From the NCBI GenBank assembly GCA_004173355.1, contig SEAD01000014.1, positions 1 to 59,043 of the forward strand: a stretch of 59,043 bases of DNA. Direction: 5' to 3'. The position numbers and the translations under genes were made by a program. This stretch comes from Chitinophagaceae bacterium. Lineage in GTDB: Bacteria > Bacteroidota > Bacteroidia > Chitinophagales > Chitinophagaceae. Shown here piece by piece: positions 34,910 through 43,807 of the stretch. The notes under the pieces were generated by a model. It saw nothing but the letters and a program-made list of their open reading frames with translations, was not told the origin of the DNA and ran no database searches. Within the stretch, counting starts at the first letter, position 1; each line of letters starts with the position of its first letter.

Positions 34910-35406
34910 TGTCGCGACCCAAAGCATCCTGGTGGATCAGCCGCTTTAATATGACCACGCATGTGGAAGGTGGTTCTTTCGCGGAAGTATACCGCTCCCC
35001 GTTAACATTACCTCCCTCCGTGACAGCCTCAGCAGCGGTCAGGAACAGCGCCACACATATTTACTTCCTGCTTGAACAGGGACAATTCTCTGCGTTCCAC
35101 CGGATCCTGTCCGATGAACTCTGGCACTTTTATGAAGGCGACCCGCTGGTTGTTTACGAAATAAAAAAGGATGGGACACTGGTCGAACACTTTCTCGGTC
35201 GCGGGGAACAGCAGCAGTTGTTTACCGTTATAGAGGCAGGTTCATGGTTTGCATCAGCACCGGGGCAAAACAGTGAGTACAGCCTTGTAGGATGTACTGT
35301 GTCGCCGGGTTTTGATTTTGCTGATTTTGAACTGGCGAAACGGGAGACCCTAAGCAGCCTGTACCCGCAGCATGCCGCAAGGATTGAAACACTGACGCGG
35401 GATTAA
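34909..35406 (+). CDS. Cupin_5 family protein (DUF985)
   Basis: A 165-residue single-domain cupin. Recognisable features: MTTHVEGGSFAEVYRS, ATHIYFLLEQGQFSAFHRILSDELWHFYEGDPL, with the metal-binding pattern FHRxxSDELWHFYEG, and GSWFASAPGQNSEYSLVGCTVSPGFDF. No reaction is established for the family. Its ATG overlaps the stop of the HU-SPOR gene (TGATG), so the two are translationally coupled. Its end overlaps the convergent S41 gene by 4 nt. Confidence 0.92.
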   Translation: MSRPKASWWISRFNMTTHVEGGSFAEVYRSPLTLPPSVTASAAVRNSATHIYFLLEQGQFSAFHRILSDELWHFYEGDPLVVYEIKKDGTLVEHFLGRGEQQQLFTVIEAGSWFASAPGQNSEYSLVGCTVSPGFDFADFELAKRETLSSLYPQHAARIETLTRD

Positions 35407-36683
35407 TGGCTGGCAAAATCGATTACCTGACCGATCCAGTCGCTGTCGTTGCTGAGTAATACATGCGGACGGATCCCCACATCCTCGTATTGCAACGTGC
35501 TCCCTGCTTCCTTCATATCGGTAGGATATACCACCCAGGCAGCGTTGCCCGGAAGATGGATCAACCTGCCCGTATTGCTCCCGTAAGTAAGCGTACCATT
35601 GGTGGTTTCGCCGTAGATCCGCACATTCGGGCTGTATTTCAGGAGAACCAGGAATTGTTCGGCGTTGCTGTAGGTGCGGTTATTGACGATGACATGGATC
35701 CTGCGGGTCCTTGCAAATTTCTCCAGCTGGTTGAGCATGTTGCGCGAATTCCTGAATCCACCCCCGCCATTATTACGCAGGTCGAGCACGAGTCGCGAAG
35801 CCGTCAGTTTCGTGGCAACCGAATCATAAAAAGCATGTGCCCTGACCAATGTATTATCATCCGTGGCGAAAGAACCCAGTCGCAGGTACTGGGTCGAATC
35901 ACCCAACTGCCGGAGCTCAAAGGTCCGGGCGGATGCCGGTATGTTGCGGTGATCCGTCACTCCCGTTTTTTTTGACCAGAGCGAACGCCTGGAGTAATCC
36001 GAATTGTACAGGACAGTTTCGGTGAGCGTGCCCGCGATCAGCCGTTCATGTTTGGTCATCCCCCAGGTTCGCGTGTAAGGCTGAGCGGCGATTGCGCGGA
36101 AGCGATCCGGGCCATACTGCCGCAACACAAGCATCACTTCCCCTTTTTTCCAGACCGGGATGGACGATTGCAGCACTACACCTACAAGACTATCCTTCTG
36201 CCCGGTACGTGTAACACCAATTGCAATCTCTTCCCCATACCAGTAGATGCCTTCGACACTGTCTGTCGCCAGTTTTGCAAGACGCCTCTGCAGATCCCTC
36301 GTATTACCGTCCCACACCGGCTCCCTTTTCGATACAACGGCCTTGCGAAAACTTTCCACTTTTGCAGTGTTGTTGAAATCGGAGGGCTGCAGCACCGCGA
36401 CCGGTTTCTCAAAAAAAGAAAGATGGTTATCGCGGATGGGATCAAACAGCCTGCTGATTGTCACAAAACAGTGAAACGGATCCGCCGCAGCATCGGCACG
36501 CGAACGGAGCCGGACAAGCAGTTCATCGTAAGCAGTCCGTGCGTCACCGATAACCTGCGCCCGGAACGAGGGCGTCCGGGATAGGATGACGGCCGCAGAA
36601 TCCAGTTTCTGACGGCAATCGGTTTGTTGCGCGTAAAGCGTAACTGACAGGAAAAGGGACATTAATCCAGCCAACGTTTTCAT
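35403..36683 (-). CDS. S41 family (tail-specific) peptidase
   Basis: Secreted peptidase-like protein, 426 residues from the ATG chosen. The signal peptide is MKTLAGLMSLFLSVTLYAQQ. The S41 core appears late: SRLVLDLRNNGGGGFRNSRNML, then NRTYSNAEQFLVLLKYSPNVRIYGETTNGTLTYGS, where the Ser of YSNAEQF stands in the nucleophile position and GETTNG is the loop after it. No PDZ domain is evident. Two in-frame upstream Met codons (to 36731) look like non-coding sequence, and a TATCTTCC-GCGA-ATG arrangement supports this start. Confidence 0.85.
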   Translation of the reverse strand: MKTLAGLMSLFLSVTLYAQQTDCRQKLDSAAVILSRTPSFRAQVIGDARTAYDELLVRLRSRADAAADPFHCFVTISRLFDPIRDNHLSFFEKPVAVLQPSDFNNTAKVESFRKAVVSKREPVWDGNTRDLQRRLAKLATDSVEGIYWYGEEIAIGVTRTGQKDSLVGVVLQSSIPVWKKGEVMLVLRQYGPDRFRAIAAQPYTRTWGMTKHERLIAGTLTETVLYNSDYSRRSLWSKKTGVTDHRNIPASARTFELRQLGDSTQYLRLGSFATDDNTLVRAHAFYDSVATKLTASRLVLDLRNNGGGGFRNSRNMLNQLEKFARTRRIHVIVNNRTYSNAEQFLVLLKYSPNVRIYGETTNGTLTYGSNTGRLIHLPGNAAWVVYPTDMKEAGSTLQYEDVGIRPHVLLSNDSDWIGQVIDFASH

Positions 36684-36780
36684 TCGCGGAAGATACATCC
36701 GGCTGTTAAATATCATGACTGTTTCCGGCATTTTATGCGCCTGAAAAACGCAGCAGATTTCTTTCCGGGAGAACGCCCGC

Positions 36781-36810
36781 TTGTTTCATTTCCAAAAATG
36801 GACTAGTTTG
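36781..36810 (+). promoter_or_regulatory. Weak promoter of the BON lipoprotein gene
   Basis: TTG at 36781-36783, 20 nt, then TAGTTTG at 36804-36810, which is one base short of the -7 consensus. Confidence 0.35.
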
Positions 36811-36849
36811 CCGGACCGTCCTGGCTTAATCCCGGCCGGCGAAACATTT

Positions 36850-37212
36850 ATGAAAAAGACAGCTTCCGCATTAACCATCATTGCCATAGTGGCCGCAGTA
36901 GCAACAGGATTTGTTTCCTGCAAAGACAAGGCTGCCGGACCCACGCAGGAACTCTCCCAACCCGCTCCGGCCGACAGCGGCACAGTGGTATCACCTCCGG
37001 GAACGCTTATCGGACCTGAAAGGGAAGAGGCCATGATCACCAGTATTGCCAAACTTTCCAATGACTACCCAACGGTGATGATCGAAGTGGATAACGGCGA
37101 AGTGATTCTAAAGGGAACGCTGGAGAAAAGCCGGGTTGAAAAATTGCTCGCTGCATTGCAGAACCTCGAACCCAAACCGAGGAAAGTAACAAACGACCTC
37201 ACCATAAAATAA
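36850..37212 (+). CDS. BON-domain lipoprotein
   Basis: A 120-residue protein: lipoprotein signal with Cys25 (TGFVSC), a Pro/Ser-rich linker, and a single BON domain (about 60-120) with EVDNGEVILKGTLEKSRVEKLLAALQNLEP and NDLTIK. BON domains associate with envelopes and phospholipid; the exact role is unknown. The start ATG is the one that gives a clean signal peptide. A bidirectional terminator follows. Confidence 0.85.
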   Translation: MKKTASALTIIAIVAAVATGFVSCKDKAAGPTQELSQPAPADSGTVVSPPGTLIGPEREEAMITSIAKLSNDYPTVMIEVDNGEVILKGTLEKSRVEKLLAALQNLEPKPRKVTNDLTIK

Positions 37213-37214
37213 AA

Positions 37215-37247
37215 GATCCCCACCGCTGGCGGGGATCCGGTTTTTTT
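37215..37247. terminator. Bidirectional intrinsic terminator
   Basis: Stem GATCCCC with GGGGATC around a 9-nt loop. Seven T follow on the plus strand and TTTTATTTT follows on the minus strand. It serves both the BON gene and the convergent LytTR regulator gene. Confidence 0.85.
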
Positions 37248-37259
37248 GCCGGAGAAGTT

Positions 37260-37964
37260 TTATTTCGCCAGGCGGTCAACCACCTCAAAAAAAGCTTCGC
37301 GGTAATTATCACTTACCGGCAACACGGCGGATTCTATTTTCACTGCTTTTCTCGACACGGTATCCACTTTACCGATCGGCACGATATAGGAACGGTGGAT
37401 GCGGATAAATTCATTCCTGTCCAGTATATCCTCAAAATATTTAAGGCTGTGCAGGATGAGGATCGGTGCCGTGGCATTCACCAGGTAAATTTTTGTATAA
37501 TCCTTGTAGCCTTCGAGGTACAGGATATCCCGGTAATATAATTTCTGGAGTTTGTGCGCCACGTTGATAAAGAAATATTCGCGCTGTTCTGTTTGCCCGC
37601 CTGCTTTCCGATGGAGGTATTCCTTTACACGGTTACCGGCACTTACAAATTTTTCATATGAGACAGGTTTGAGCAGGTAGTCCATCGCCTTCAGCTCAAA
37701 ACCATCGATGGCGTATTCACTGTATGCCGTTGTAAAAATTACTTCCGGTTTGCTCACCAGTGAACGGAAAAATTCAATTCCTGTGATATCCGGCATCCGG
37801 ATATCGAGGAAGATCAGGTCCACCCCTCCCGATTCGATTACAGGCAAAGCCTGGAAGGGATCTTCAAACTTACCAACGAGGTTAAGGAAGGGCGTTTTCT
37901 GTACAAAGTCGCCCAGCAGCTGGAGGGCCAGTGGTTCATCATCAATCAGGAGACAGTTAATCAT
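37260..37964 (-). CDS. LytTR response regulator (unit A)
   Basis: A 234-residue response regulator: receiver domain with acidic pocket Asp8-Asp9 and phosphoacceptor Asp54 in VDLIFLDIRMPD, Lys in LLKPVSYEKF, and a C-terminal LytTR DNA-binding domain (YYRDILYLEGYKDYTKIYL, IRIHRSYIVPIGKVD). It overlaps its histidine kinase by 8 nt and would act on nearby envelope genes, which is inferred from position. Ends at the shared terminator. Confidence 0.94.
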   Translation of the reverse strand: MINCLLIDDEPLALQLLGDFVQKTPFLNLVGKFEDPFQALPVIESGGVDLIFLDIRMPDITGIEFFRSLVSKPEVIFTTAYSEYAIDGFELKAMDYLLKPVSYEKFVSAGNRVKEYLHRKAGGQTEQREYFFINVAHKLQKLYYRDILYLEGYKDYTKIYLVNATAPILILHSLKYFEDILDRNEFIRIHRSYIVPIGKVDTVSRKAVKIESAVLPVSDNYREAFFEVVDRLAK

Positions 37965-39237
37965 TACTCAGGTCGATTTTAAGGTTTACAAGATGGGTGG
38001 TACCGGCCTGCCTGATGTCCAGTACATATTTGCCGGGATACAGCAGGTCGAGGCGGCGTTGCACATTCCGCAGTCCCAGTCCGCCGCCACCCGTATTATT
38101 TTTTTCTGTCACGGCATTACGCGTGATCATCTCAATCGTTTCGCCGTTAGCGGAAATATTGATATCAATCACGCAGGCCTGTGTGTAACTGATCCCATGT
38201 TTAAATGTGTTTTCAATAAAGGTGATCAGCAGCAGGGGTGCAATCACGAGGTAACTGGTATTGCCCGTGCAGGTGTAGTTGACGGTGACGCGACTCGAAA
38301 GCCGGATGCGCTGCAGGTCGATGTAGTTGCTGATATACTGCAGGTCTTTTGCCAGCGGCACTTTGTTTTCACCCGAATCATACAATACATACCGCAGCAG
38401 TTCCGACAGTTTCAGGATGGAAAATTCGGTATTCGTGGATCGGGCATGTGCCTGAGAATAAATACTATTGAGTGTATTGAACAGGAAATGCGGATTGATC
38501 TGTGATTTAAGGAAGTTGACTTCCGCATTCAGGTTGGCATTTTCCAGTAATTTTTTTTCATTCTGGTTACGGATAAATGAATAAGCAAGACGGATAAACC
38601 CACCGATCAGCAGGATCAGTAGAAAGGAGCTGATGGAATTGTTCACCGTCATCATCCATGCCCCGCGGGGGATACCCAGGAAGACCGGTTCCGGGGTATT
38701 GAAAAATCCCAGGCTATCGGGCACGGGTCCAAAAGCCGCCAGTGGAAAGGGTTGCAGGCCGTGTGAAGTGTCACCGCCTGCCTGCCTGTTTTTTTCCTGA
38801 CCACGAAAAACGAAACTGCTTTCGCGTCCGTTATTCTGCGTCACCATCATCTGCGCAATCCGGAATGCGGGATCGTGACGCGGGAAAAATTTGTTGCGGA
38901 TATAGACCTGTTGCCCGAGATACAGGCTGAACAGTAAGAACACTGCGAGCAGGTAACCCAGCTTCCTGTTGCGCAGGACGAGCCGGGGTATGAGCCAGTA
39001 GTAGTTGAAATAAAACACGGCAATCAGTACGGACTTGTTGATCAGTTCGGAAATAATAAACTGCCGGTTGTTGAACCGCAACGGGTACAGCAGCACCGGC
39101 AACAGGAACAGCATGCACCAGCCGGTGGCATGGACGAGCACGATCAGCAGTTTGTGCCGCCGGGAACGAAGGTCTTCAAACCCGAAAAGGGTAAGCAGGA
39201 ATCCGGATACGCCGGGTGCGGAAGGCCTACTACTCAT
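37957..39237 (-). CDS. LytS-like sensor histidine kinase (unit A)
   Basis: A 426-residue kinase of the His_kinase/LytS group. It has six or so membrane segments, a long extracytoplasmic loop (about 115-200), a coiled segment (QNEKKLLENANLNAEVNFLKSQ), then the phosphoacceptor motif QINPHFLFNTLNSI with His250, and an HATPase domain (TFIENTFKHGISYT; GGGLGLRNVQRRLDLLY). It is 15 nt downstream of DUF4907 and overlaps the LytTR gene, so it is part of a four-gene operon. Confidence 0.93.
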   Translation of the reverse strand: MSSRPSAPGVSGFLLTLFGFEDLRSRRHKLLIVLVHATGWCMLFLLPVLLYPLRFNNRQFIISELINKSVLIAVFYFNYYWLIPRLVLRNRKLGYLLAVFLLFSLYLGQQVYIRNKFFPRHDPAFRIAQMMVTQNNGRESSFVFRGQEKNRQAGGDTSHGLQPFPLAAFGPVPDSLGFFNTPEPVFLGIPRGAWMMTVNNSISSFLLILLIGGFIRLAYSFIRNQNEKKLLENANLNAEVNFLKSQINPHFLFNTLNSIYSQAHARSTNTEFSILKLSELLRYVLYDSGENKVPLAKDLQYISNYIDLQRIRLSSRVTVNYTCTGNTSYLVIAPLLLITFIENTFKHGISYTQACVIDINISANGETIEMITRNAVTEKNNTGGGGLGLRNVQRRLDLLYPGKYVLDIRQAGTTHLVNLKIDLSND

Positions 39238-39252
39238 GTTGTGTACCGATTA

Positions 39253-39588
39253 CTACTCATGGTATGTGCTGATGATTGAATCCACTTCCTGCTGGCTGAG
39301 ACCGGGGAATTGGTTGTCTCCCATCCTGCTGATGACAAGCTGCGCGGCATGCAGCGCCTGGGTCCTGTTGCCAAAACCCAGTCCGCCACCGTGCGCAGGC
39401 ATCACCGGTTGATGGACAACCACTTTACCATCCACCAGGATATCGTAACCCCAGCCCTTTTCGGTGTGCAGCAATTCCGGTTTTACCCTGTTGCCGGGAT
39501 CGGGTGCAGATCGGGCGATCCACACCGAAACCACCACGGCAACTAACGCTGAACAGAAAAGTATGGGGATATAAGTTTTATTAGTCAT
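39253..39588 (-). CDS. DUF4907-family membrane-anchored protein
   Basis: A 111-residue protein with a single N-terminal hydrophobic anchor and a small extracytoplasmic domain rich in Gly (KGWGYDILVDGKVVVHQPVMPAHGGGLGFGNRTQALHAAQLVISRM). I take this as DUF4907, a Bacteroidota-specific family with no known function. Its ATG overlaps the kelch stop codon (ATGACTAA), so they are translationally coupled. The nearby DUF4270 gene and kelch protein suggest a common envelope function. Confidence 0.75.
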   Translation of the reverse strand: MTNKTYIPILFCSALVAVVVSVWIARSAPDPGNRVKPELLHTEKGWGYDILVDGKVVVHQPVMPAHGGGLGFGNRTQALHAAQLVISRMGDNQFPGLSQQEVDSIISTYHE

Positions 39589-40615
39589 TGTCTGCCTGTT
39601 CATCGTCCGGAAGTAATTCGTAGGCATTGTCCATCACAAGGGAACCACTCCTGCCTGTCAGTACAAAACCGCGACCCGAAAGTGAAAGTGCTACGGCACC
39701 GGTACGGCTGGTACCCTCAAAGGCAGTCTTCTCCAGCCAGCTGTCATCCGCGGGATTATACCGCCAGGTGGTGGGTGTGATCGAACTGTATTCACCACCG
39801 CTGATATAGATGTATGAACCGATATTGAAGGCCACCCCGTTCTGCCGGGGGATGGTCCCATAATCATCATCATAGGTTTCGTCGGAGTAATTATAAATCT
39901 TACGTTTTTCTGCCCAGGTATTGGCTGCCTGGTCATACACCCAGAGGTCCGATTGCACCTCCCCGTTGTTATTGCCACCCATTACATATGCTGCGTTATT
40001 GTACACGAACGTTACTGCCGCGGACCGTTTGGAACCACCCACGCTTGCTTTCTGTGCCCAGCTGCCTGCATCTGCGCCGGTAACACCTGGTGTGAATTCA
40101 TAAAAATCCTTGAGATAGTTGCCATCGTAACCGCAACCGATATAGCCCTTGCCGTTTACTGCAAAACCAATGGCATCATACCGTGCGCTGCCGGGAAAAT
40201 CTGCCTTCTGGTACCACTGGTTAGCCGTGGGATCAAATTCCCAGAGGTCTTTCAGGTTGGCAGACCCGTCATACCCGGTGCCCACATATCCTTTTTCCCC
40301 GATTGCAAATGCTACAGCAGAGCTGCGTGCCGCGCCCGGGAGGTCGGCCTTCTGCGTCCAGTAACGGAGACCGGTATTGTACTGCCAGATATCCCGGAAA
40401 CGGTCGGTGCTGGCCACCCCTGTGCTTACGTATCCATATTCACCGATGGTAAAACTGACCGCCTCACTCCTGGCCAGCCCCTCAAAATCATCAATCCTTT
40501 TCCAGTTGCCGATAAGGTCATCATCCGAGTCAGTGCTTTTTGTACACCCGATTGTCAGCGTCGCCGATCCGATGATCATCGCGGCCCCGATCACATAAGC
40601 ATGTTTACTTTTCAT
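39581..40615 (-). CDS. Kelch-repeat lipoprotein
   Basis: A 344-residue lipoprotein (SATLTIGC) built of about six kelch-type blades, seen as repeated GYVSTGV, GYVGTGYDG, GYIGCGYDG, AYVMGGNNNG, YISGGEYS and GFVLTGRSG. These form a beta-propeller, probably for binding protein or glycan outside the cell. It is the first gene of a kelch-DUF4907-LytS-LytTR operon. The start ATG at 40615 follows 24 in-frame codons that do not look like a signal. It is divergent from the DUF4270 gene over a 259-nt spacer. Confidence 0.85.
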   Translation of the reverse strand: MKSKHAYVIGAAMIIGSATLTIGCTKSTDSDDDLIGNWKRIDDFEGLARSEAVSFTIGEYGYVSTGVASTDRFRDIWQYNTGLRYWTQKADLPGAARSSAVAFAIGEKGYVGTGYDGSANLKDLWEFDPTANQWYQKADFPGSARYDAIGFAVNGKGYIGCGYDGNYLKDFYEFTPGVTGADAGSWAQKASVGGSKRSAAVTFVYNNAAYVMGGNNNGEVQSDLWVYDQAANTWAEKRKIYNYSDETYDDDYGTIPRQNGVAFNIGSYIYISGGEYSSITPTTWRYNPADDSWLEKTAFEGTSRTGAVALSLSGRGFVLTGRSGSLVMDNAYELLPDDEQADND

Positions 40616-40874
40616 TTCAAGAATTTTGATAAAAGTATCAGGGGCCGCTGAGAAGGGTATCCTAAAATAGACTAACAGGCAGATCATATCGATAAAACCG
40701 GCGGCAACAGGTAAAACATCGTAAATCCACGTACCGGCGGCCTCCGCCGGGCATTACCAGTCCGGATGGGTTATTGGGCGATTTAAAATGCCGGTTGATA
40801 TACTATAACATAATGGTGGTGCGCCGAACGGATAAATTGCCGGCTGATTCACGTATGAACCTAAATTATCGTTT

Positions 40875-42179
40875 GTGAGAAAATGTTTTCCCCTGTTGCT
40901 GGTTTCCCTGCTGACATTGTCCTGCACGCGTAACAATGTATTGTTCGGGGAAAGTCCCGATGCCGACTATACCCATATCGTTTACACCGACACAGTGGGC
41001 GTATCACTTTCCACGGTCATCACCGATTCTTTTGTGACCAGTGGTGCCACCAGCCTGCTGCTGGGTAAATATTCCGATCCTTACCTCGGTATCGTTTCCG
41101 CAAGGAATTATTTCCAGTTAGCCGTGCCGGCTGCACAGCCTGAAATCCTTGCCACCGATGTGTATGATTCCATGACCATCACCATTCCGCTCAGCGGGTA
41201 TTACTATGGGGACACGACGCGGGCGCAGACCATCACCGTTTCCGAGATTTCCCAGGCAATCAGTTTTTCCTACAACTCATCGCTCTATAATACCAGCAGT
41301 ACAGAAGTGTATGAATCCGCCCTCGGCTCGCGGCAGCTTCGCATCCGGCCAACTATGGACGACTCCATTGTGATCAGGATCTCGGACCTGAAGGGTGCGG
41401 ATTTTTTTGCAAAACTCAGGAGCAAGTCGACCAGCCTGATCAACCAGTCGGAGTTTGTAAATTACTTCCGCGGGATATCCCTCTCCACCGGGGCTGGTGA
41501 TACCACGGCTGTTTATGGTCTCACCGGTCTCGACAGCTCCCTCGCCATCAACCTGCACTACCACAGCAATATCCCTTCCCCCGTCAAAAAATCCGTGACG
41601 TTCAGTTCACTGAAAAACGTGTACTGCTATAACCAGTTGCTGAAAACGCGGGGCAATACCGGTATACCACTCACGCCGGGTGAATACAGTTCGGCCACAC
41701 TCGGCGCAAAGGCTTACCAGCAGCCTGCTACAGGGGCATATATGAAAATGACTTTCCCCAGCCTGCGGTCGGTGATCAATACCGGAAAACTGGTGCGCCT
41801 GGTCAAGGCCGAATTGCTGCTGACCCCGGCCTACAATTCATTCAGCAAGGATGGATATGCATTACCGGCATCACTGAGTCTTGCACTTACGGATGCATCA
41901 AATCTTTTTGGCGACTATGTGCTTGACTCTGCCGGCACCAATCCGCTCACCGCCTCACCGGAAATTGATGAACTGTACGGACGGGATAATTATTACCGCT
42001 TCAATATTACCTCCTATATCAGCAGCTGGCTCAATACAGCGGGAACGGAGAAAAAAGGCTTTTTCCTCGCCAGTGGTTTTACCAGTACTGCCCCCGATGT
42101 AAACCGGCTGTTCATCAACCTGTCCGGCAGCAACCAGGTGCCCCGTCTCCGATTATACATGATCGTTTTAAACCAGTAA
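40875..42179 (+). CDS. DUF4270-family lipoprotein
   Basis: A 434-residue lipoprotein from a GTG start (lipobox LTLSC, Cys17). The pattern is DUF4270: DYTHIVYTDTVGVSLSTVITDSFVTSGATSLLLGKYSDPYLGIVSARNYFQL and a C-terminal FNITSYISSWLNTAGTEKKGFFLASGFTS. The family has no known reaction and is common next to outer-membrane proteins in Bacteroidota. The next gene begins 1 nt after its stop, so the pair is one operon. Confidence 0.85.
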   Translation: MRKCFPLLLVSLLTLSCTRNNVLFGESPDADYTHIVYTDTVGVSLSTVITDSFVTSGATSLLLGKYSDPYLGIVSARNYFQLAVPAAQPEILATDVYDSMTITIPLSGYYYGDTTRAQTITVSEISQAISFSYNSSLYNTSSTEVYESALGSRQLRIRPTMDDSIVIRISDLKGADFFAKLRSKSTSLINQSEFVNYFRGISLSTGAGDTTAVYGLTGLDSSLAINLHYHSNIPSPVKKSVTFSSLKNVYCYNQLLKTRGNTGIPLTPGEYSSATLGAKAYQQPATGAYMKMTFPSLRSVINTGKLVRLVKAELLLTPAYNSFSKDGYALPASLSLALTDASNLFGDYVLDSAGTNPLTASPEIDELYGRDNYYRFNITSYISSWLNTAGTEKKGFFLASGFTSTAPDVNRLFINLSGSNQVPRLRLYMIVLNQ

Positions 42180-42180
42180 C

Positions 42181-43431
42181 ATGTTACCAACCAGCAAATA
42201 CCTCCTGCTGCCGGCACTGCTTTCCTGCACTGCGGCATTTTCACAGAATTCAGTCAGCCCCTACTCCTCCTATGGTATCGGTGAAATCGACAATGGCTAC
42301 TACAACCGCAGCAGCGGTATGGCCAATACAGGGATGGCTATCAGTTCCCCGTTTTTTATGGTGGACAATAACCCCGCGGCGATTGCGGCACTGCCGAAAA
42401 GTTTTTTCCTGCTGAGTGCAGGTACAGCCGGACGTACTACCCGGTACCGTGGTGACGCGATCGGACTGGCAAACAGCAATGCAAAGGATTTCTGGATCAA
42501 ACGGCTGGGTCTTACTTTCAAGATGACCGATCACTGGGCAAGCGGGATCGGTTTCCGGCAGTTCAGCAATATCAATTACCAGTTCGCCGGCACCAAACCG
42601 GTAGAAGGCGCCAACCTGCAGTATGCTGCTATCTACCAGGGTGACGGAGGGCTGAATGAATACTACTGGAACAATGCCGTGTCACTGGGAAAACATTTTT
42701 CCATCGGGGTAAAATCATCGATCATCGCGGGTTCGGTCAACCGCACCGAATCGGTCAGCGATGAAGCACTGACGACAGTTATTGAAACGAGGCAGCAGGA
42801 CTACTACGGCAATGCACGTTTCCAGTTTGGTGCCCAGTACAATACAACGCTGGGAAAAAAATGGGGCCTCTCCCTTGGAGGTAAATACATCCCGAAGACC
42901 CTGCTCAACAGCGAGCGCACGATCACTGTGTCCGAAAACTCCACCGTGATCAGTGAGGAAGAATCGGTGCTGGCAAATAATTTCTCCCTGCCGCAGGGTT
43001 TTTCTGCCGGCTTTGCACTGAAAAAAAACAACCGAAATACCTATGCGGTGGATTATACCTATGATGACTGGTCGGCCCTCGGATTGAAAGGCACCGGCTG
43101 GCAGATGACCAGCGCACAGCGGCTCTCGGCGGGTGTTGAGTTTGCAAAACAGGTGTACATGGGATCACAATATGCAGAGAAACGATTCTTCCAGCTGGGT
43201 GTGTTTGCATCTGACGCCTACCTGCAGGTGAGCAACCAGCTCATCCGGGAATACGGATTTACAGCAGGTGTAGGTGGCGCAGTAAACAGCACCCTGCTGT
43301 ATAATATTGCCGCGGAAGTTGGCAGCAGGGGAACCACCCGGGCAAAACTTATCCGCGAAAATTATGTGCAGGTGACGATCGCACTTTCGTTCCGCGATTT
43401 CCTGCAAAGCAAGGGTAGAAAGTATGATTGA
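42181..43431 (+). CDS. Outer-membrane beta-barrel protein
   Basis: A 416-residue protein with a cleavable signal (…CTAAFSQ) and alternating amphipathic strands through its length, ending in the aromatic strand VQVTIALSFRDFLQS. N-terminal SVSPYSSYGIGEIDNGYYNRSSGMANTGMAISSP with NNPAAIAAL is the typical Bacteroidota PorV/FadL-like opening. It is predicted to be a beta-barrel in the outer membrane, cotranscribed with the DUF4270 lipoprotein. A channel or transport function is inferred only. Confidence 0.75.
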   Translation: MLPTSKYLLLPALLSCTAAFSQNSVSPYSSYGIGEIDNGYYNRSSGMANTGMAISSPFFMVDNNPAAIAALPKSFFLLSAGTAGRTTRYRGDAIGLANSNAKDFWIKRLGLTFKMTDHWASGIGFRQFSNINYQFAGTKPVEGANLQYAAIYQGDGGLNEYYWNNAVSLGKHFSIGVKSSIIAGSVNRTESVSDEALTTVIETRQQDYYGNARFQFGAQYNTTLGKKWGLSLGGKYIPKTLLNSERTITVSENSTVISEEESVLANNFSLPQGFSAGFALKKNNRNTYAVDYTYDDWSALGLKGTGWQMTSAQRLSAGVEFAKQVYMGSQYAEKRFFQLGVFASDAYLQVSNQLIREYGFTAGVGGAVNSTLLYNIAAEVGSRGTTRAKLIRENYVQVTIALSFRDFLQSKGRKYD

Positions 43432-43506
43432 TAAGCCTTGCCTATGACAGGGAGCACACGGAAAATTTTCGTTTTTCCACGCCGGTTTTGCAAGTCGGGT
43501 TATTAA

Positions 43507-43548
43507 TATTTATGAAAATATACAGTTGCTGCAATTACCGGTAATTGC
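43507..43548. repeat. Adjacent palindromes in the convergent spacer
   Basis: GCAATTACCGGTAATTGC (43531-43548) is a perfect 18-bp palindrome. Just upstream, ATATTT-ATGA-AAATAT (about 43507-43522) forms a second dyad. Both lie between the outer-membrane gene end and the DUF4287 gene end; neither is a classical terminator. Confidence 0.6.
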
Positions 43549-43588
43549 GCGGAGATGGACCCGTCTTGCAAAGGATAAACAACTTTTC

Positions 43589-43807
43589 CTAGGATTTTTT
43601 ACCGGTGAGGTAGGCATAGATGGCCATGGCATGTCCGTGGCCCAGTTCAAAATCCGTCTTCAGCCACTCCACGATATTACCGGCTTTGATACCCGGCTCC
43701 AGTTTTTCCTTTTTGACAAACCCTTTCTTCTCCGCAAGCTTGCGGAAATCTTCGGGCCCCTTGCCCGTTTTAGCTTTGATATTATCGAGATACGCCTGGA
43801 ATGACAT
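43589..43807 (-). CDS. DUF4287-family small protein
   Basis: A 72-residue soluble protein (MSFQAYLDNIKAKTGKGPEDFRKLAEKKG … EWLKTDFELGHGHAMAIYAYLTG) matching the DUF4287 pattern. Its function is unknown. A longer in-frame opening exists to 43867, but the usual start of this family is MSFQAYLDNI. It sits opposite the TonB-receptor gene across a 166-nt spacer. Confidence 0.85.
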   Translation of the reverse strand: MSFQAYLDNIKAKTGKGPEDFRKLAEKKGFVKKEKLEPGIKAGNIVEWLKTDFELGHGHAMAIYAYLTGKKS

